A stretch of DNA of 64,000 bases. Origin: Syngnathus acus. Lineage: Eukaryota; Chordata; Actinopteri; Syngnathiformes; Syngnathidae. Below the pieces are notes generated by a model. The model was not told the DNA's origin, ran no database searches, and was given only the letters and a program-made list of their open reading frames with translations. Shown here piece after piece: positions 61,801 to 64,000 of the stretch. The translations under genes were made by a program, and so were the position numbers. Numbering within the stretch: position 1 is the first letter of the stretch; each line of letters opens with the position of its first letter. Location: positions 9,081,956 through 9,145,955 of the forward strand of contig NC_051095.1 of the NCBI RefSeq assembly GCF_901709675.1, in the 5' to 3' direction.

Positions 61801-64000
61801 CATATTACATCATCTGATTTCGGTAAGATGTTTGGTCATTGTGTGAAATGCCTTGCTTGCACTGGGTTCTGCGCAAAAAGGCAAAGAACAACGGCGGTCA
61901 TTCCAGGCATTCCAAATAGTCCCTCATGAAAGATGACTTCCTGCCTCGGAAGACCCTCAAGACCTCATTGCACAATGCGGAATGCAGGGAATCTTCGGCT
62001 TCCAATTGTTGCTGGCGAGGGAATTCTAACCCTCCCTTCAGCTACACGTGTTTACAAATACTTTTTAAGTGTCTTCCTCCTCTATGGCGCAACCAAGACA
62101 CCAGGACTTGTCATAGTTGTATGTTTCCCTCTTAAGGGTTCAGGGGTTGTCGTTAATATTTGTCAATTGTGGGCTTGTAAAGCCCTTTAAGACTAAAGTT
62201 GAGGGCTATGTATATGAAAAGACTTCACTGGACCCCCCCACAGGAATGACGTAACCACCACGTGTACCCCAAAATAGGAATGAAAAAGTATTTTTTTTGT
62301 TCTTCATTCACGCAAGGGAGTCAAATTCAAGTGGTGTTTCACAATCATATTAGAGCTTGTAATTGGCTCAAAGCAGAGGAGTAATTCATCTGTTTGTGTG
62401 CCTCTTCCAAGATGTATATTATGCACACAATTTGAAAAATGGTATGACATCATTTATGAGAAATATTTGGTGGACCCAAGTTTCACTGCTTTAGGAAACA
62501 CTGTCCATGTTTACAGCTTCTGGCTTGTGGCCAGTGGACTTTGCCGTAGACGTGCGTATTCCTAACCTGGCCGGCGGCAAACCTCAGAGGCCTCGATGAG
62601 TCACGAGAGAGAGAGAAGGACCACCGCAAATTCTTGGCAATGGAAGCTGACCAGAACTTTACACTGAACAAAGTAGTACTCGAAGTACTCGAAGTACCTA
62701 ATTTTCTCAACAAGATGCCATACCCCAAAGGCAAATTTTATTAAATCCACTCAGTTACTTTATCAAGGCAGACAATGGAAAAAGATCTCTTCATTTACAA
62801 CGCCAAGCTGGCTGCAGACTGAAAAGTAAAACAAAGAAAATACGAATCCTAAACATGCAGTTACCTTTCTGCTATCGCGCACACGTGAAAACCCACACAG
62901 CAGAAAAAAACGGAAGAACCGAAGCTTTGATTGAAACGACTTTGACGGGATGAGCAAATTACGCTAATGACGCGTGTGTTGAACTCTCCCCGAGGCTCCC
63001 CATCATTTGATCACATTCTATAAAATGGACGACTAGTACCGACATGCACCCATGTTCCTTTCACATGTCAAATGGCTTTTTAGAGGTCCTTCAAGTATCA
63101 TCTAAACTTTCCCAAAACATTTTGACATTCAAAATGCTCAAAACAGCAAAACAATAAATGTTCCAAACGGCGCGGTGTGTGTTTGCAAGTTCCCATGTTG
63201 TGAAAGCACCCTGAATGCACCATGTTGCCTGCTAAGCAAGCGTGTGACATGAGTGTACGGAAGTGTGGAGCTCCCAATGTTGAGCAAAAATATTTTGACT
63301 TGCAAAAATGCACTCACAAATTCGAATGAACTTGCAAATATGTTTGAACAAATTTGTAGCTAAATGCTACGTAATTAAGTCCCCAGATGCGTCAAAGCGA
63401 CTAAAGCAATAGAAACGTCTGGAGAGAAAATGCATGATTATTATTACTGAAGGGTGAAGGAAGGCAGAGGAAATGAGAGCGAAGCCATGTTGAAAAGTGG
63501 AATCTTAGGAGGCCATCATCATTATATATATATAAAAAAAAATAAAAATACAGGCAGCAGCAGCAAAGTGTCTGCCATAAAACACATGTATGTTTGCTTT
63601 ACAAAGAGCTGTTTCCTGAGAGCTGTCCACAGTTCTCCACTTGGTTTTCAGGGAAACTGGCCTTCAGTGTGAACGTCTCCCGGTTCCTGTGGGCACCCTG
63701 CACATTCCTGACTGGACTGGTGTGGAATCAACGCAAGGGTGCCTGGCCAACGCCGCACAAAACGCACATTCTTTATTAATTGAGCTCGAGCTAAGCCGCA
63801 AACCCTCAATGCTGGCCGTCCAATCACAGCGCAGTAGGGAAGAGCAGGCTGGCCAATCACAGCAGCTAAATGGACAGGCACAACTTGGTCAACTCCAAGG
63901 TAAGCAAATGGAATTGTACAGTATTGTATGGGAAATAGAGCCCAAGCATATTTAGTCTAACAATATGCTAAACCTACTAAATACTTAAGTTATGCTAACA
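58891..64000 (-). other. spata5: spata5 intron sequence running off the right edge
   Basis: The acceptor at 58891 starts this intron. I looked on the minus strand for codons of the expected preceding exon (the ATNRPD/Walker-B part of the D2 domain) and saw none up to 64000, so the intron is at least 5.1 kb here. It contains one non-ATG minus-strand open stretch near 60978-61185 with coding-like composition but no family I recognise. Otherwise I see no features beyond short homopolymers. Confidence 0.65.

Overview
The window looks like a piece of a teleost fish chromosome. The evidence is spliced vertebrate genes with GT/AG introns, a Sprouty-family gene whose protein is clearly the Sprouty-1 type, AAA+ ATPase exons of the SPATA5/AFG2A type, and interspersed repeats of kinds familiar from fish: an L2/CR1-group LINE tail, a tRNA-headed SINE, short LINE-like 3' tails, hAT- and Tc1-like remnants, and very many (CA)n, (CCAT)n and (GGTT)n microsatellites. 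There is no bacterial or viral gene organisation. Most open frames longer than 60 codons are chance frames or read through simple repeats.

Layout. From 1 to about 44.5 kb I find no host exon. This looks like a gene desert containing a 5'-truncated LINE (about 1425-2220, minus), degenerate tandem repeats, retroposon tails, a fold-back element (about 17.79-18.07 kb), long microsatellites and a SINE (39.80-39.98 kb). Some complex, low-repeat stretches (for example 32.3-32.9 and 33.88-34.13 kb) are candidates for conserved non-coding elements, but that needs alignment. From 44.5 to 49.1 kb lies spry1 on the minus strand: an intact single-exon 344-codon CDS (45894-46928), a good splice acceptor just upstream of its ATG, and a proposed non-coding first exon ending at 48477. 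From 50.7 kb to the right edge lies the 3' end of spata5 (afg2a), also minus. Its last coding exon is 50695-50892 and the preceding exon is 58726-58890, joined by a 7.8-kb intron rich in microsatellites. The rest of the gene runs off the right edge.

The two genes are head-to-tail on one strand, spata5 upstream of spry1. This is the order I recall for SPATA5 and SPRY1 on human chromosome 4q, with a large desert beyond SPRY1. The fish segment therefore appears to keep an ancestral vertebrate neighbourhood. The gene functions are unrelated: Sprouty-1 is a feedback inhibitor of receptor-tyrosine-kinase/Ras-MAPK signalling, and SPATA5/AFG2A is an AAA+ ATPase acting in ribosome maturation. Their linkage probably reflects regulatory landscape or history, not a shared pathway.

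I found no convincing undescribed gene system. The observations most worth checking are the candidate spry1 regulatory sequences, the MITE-like array predicted to lie in the spry1 3' UTR, the extreme non-B DNA tract (C32 plus (AC)28/(GC)n) between the two genes, and the fold-back element.
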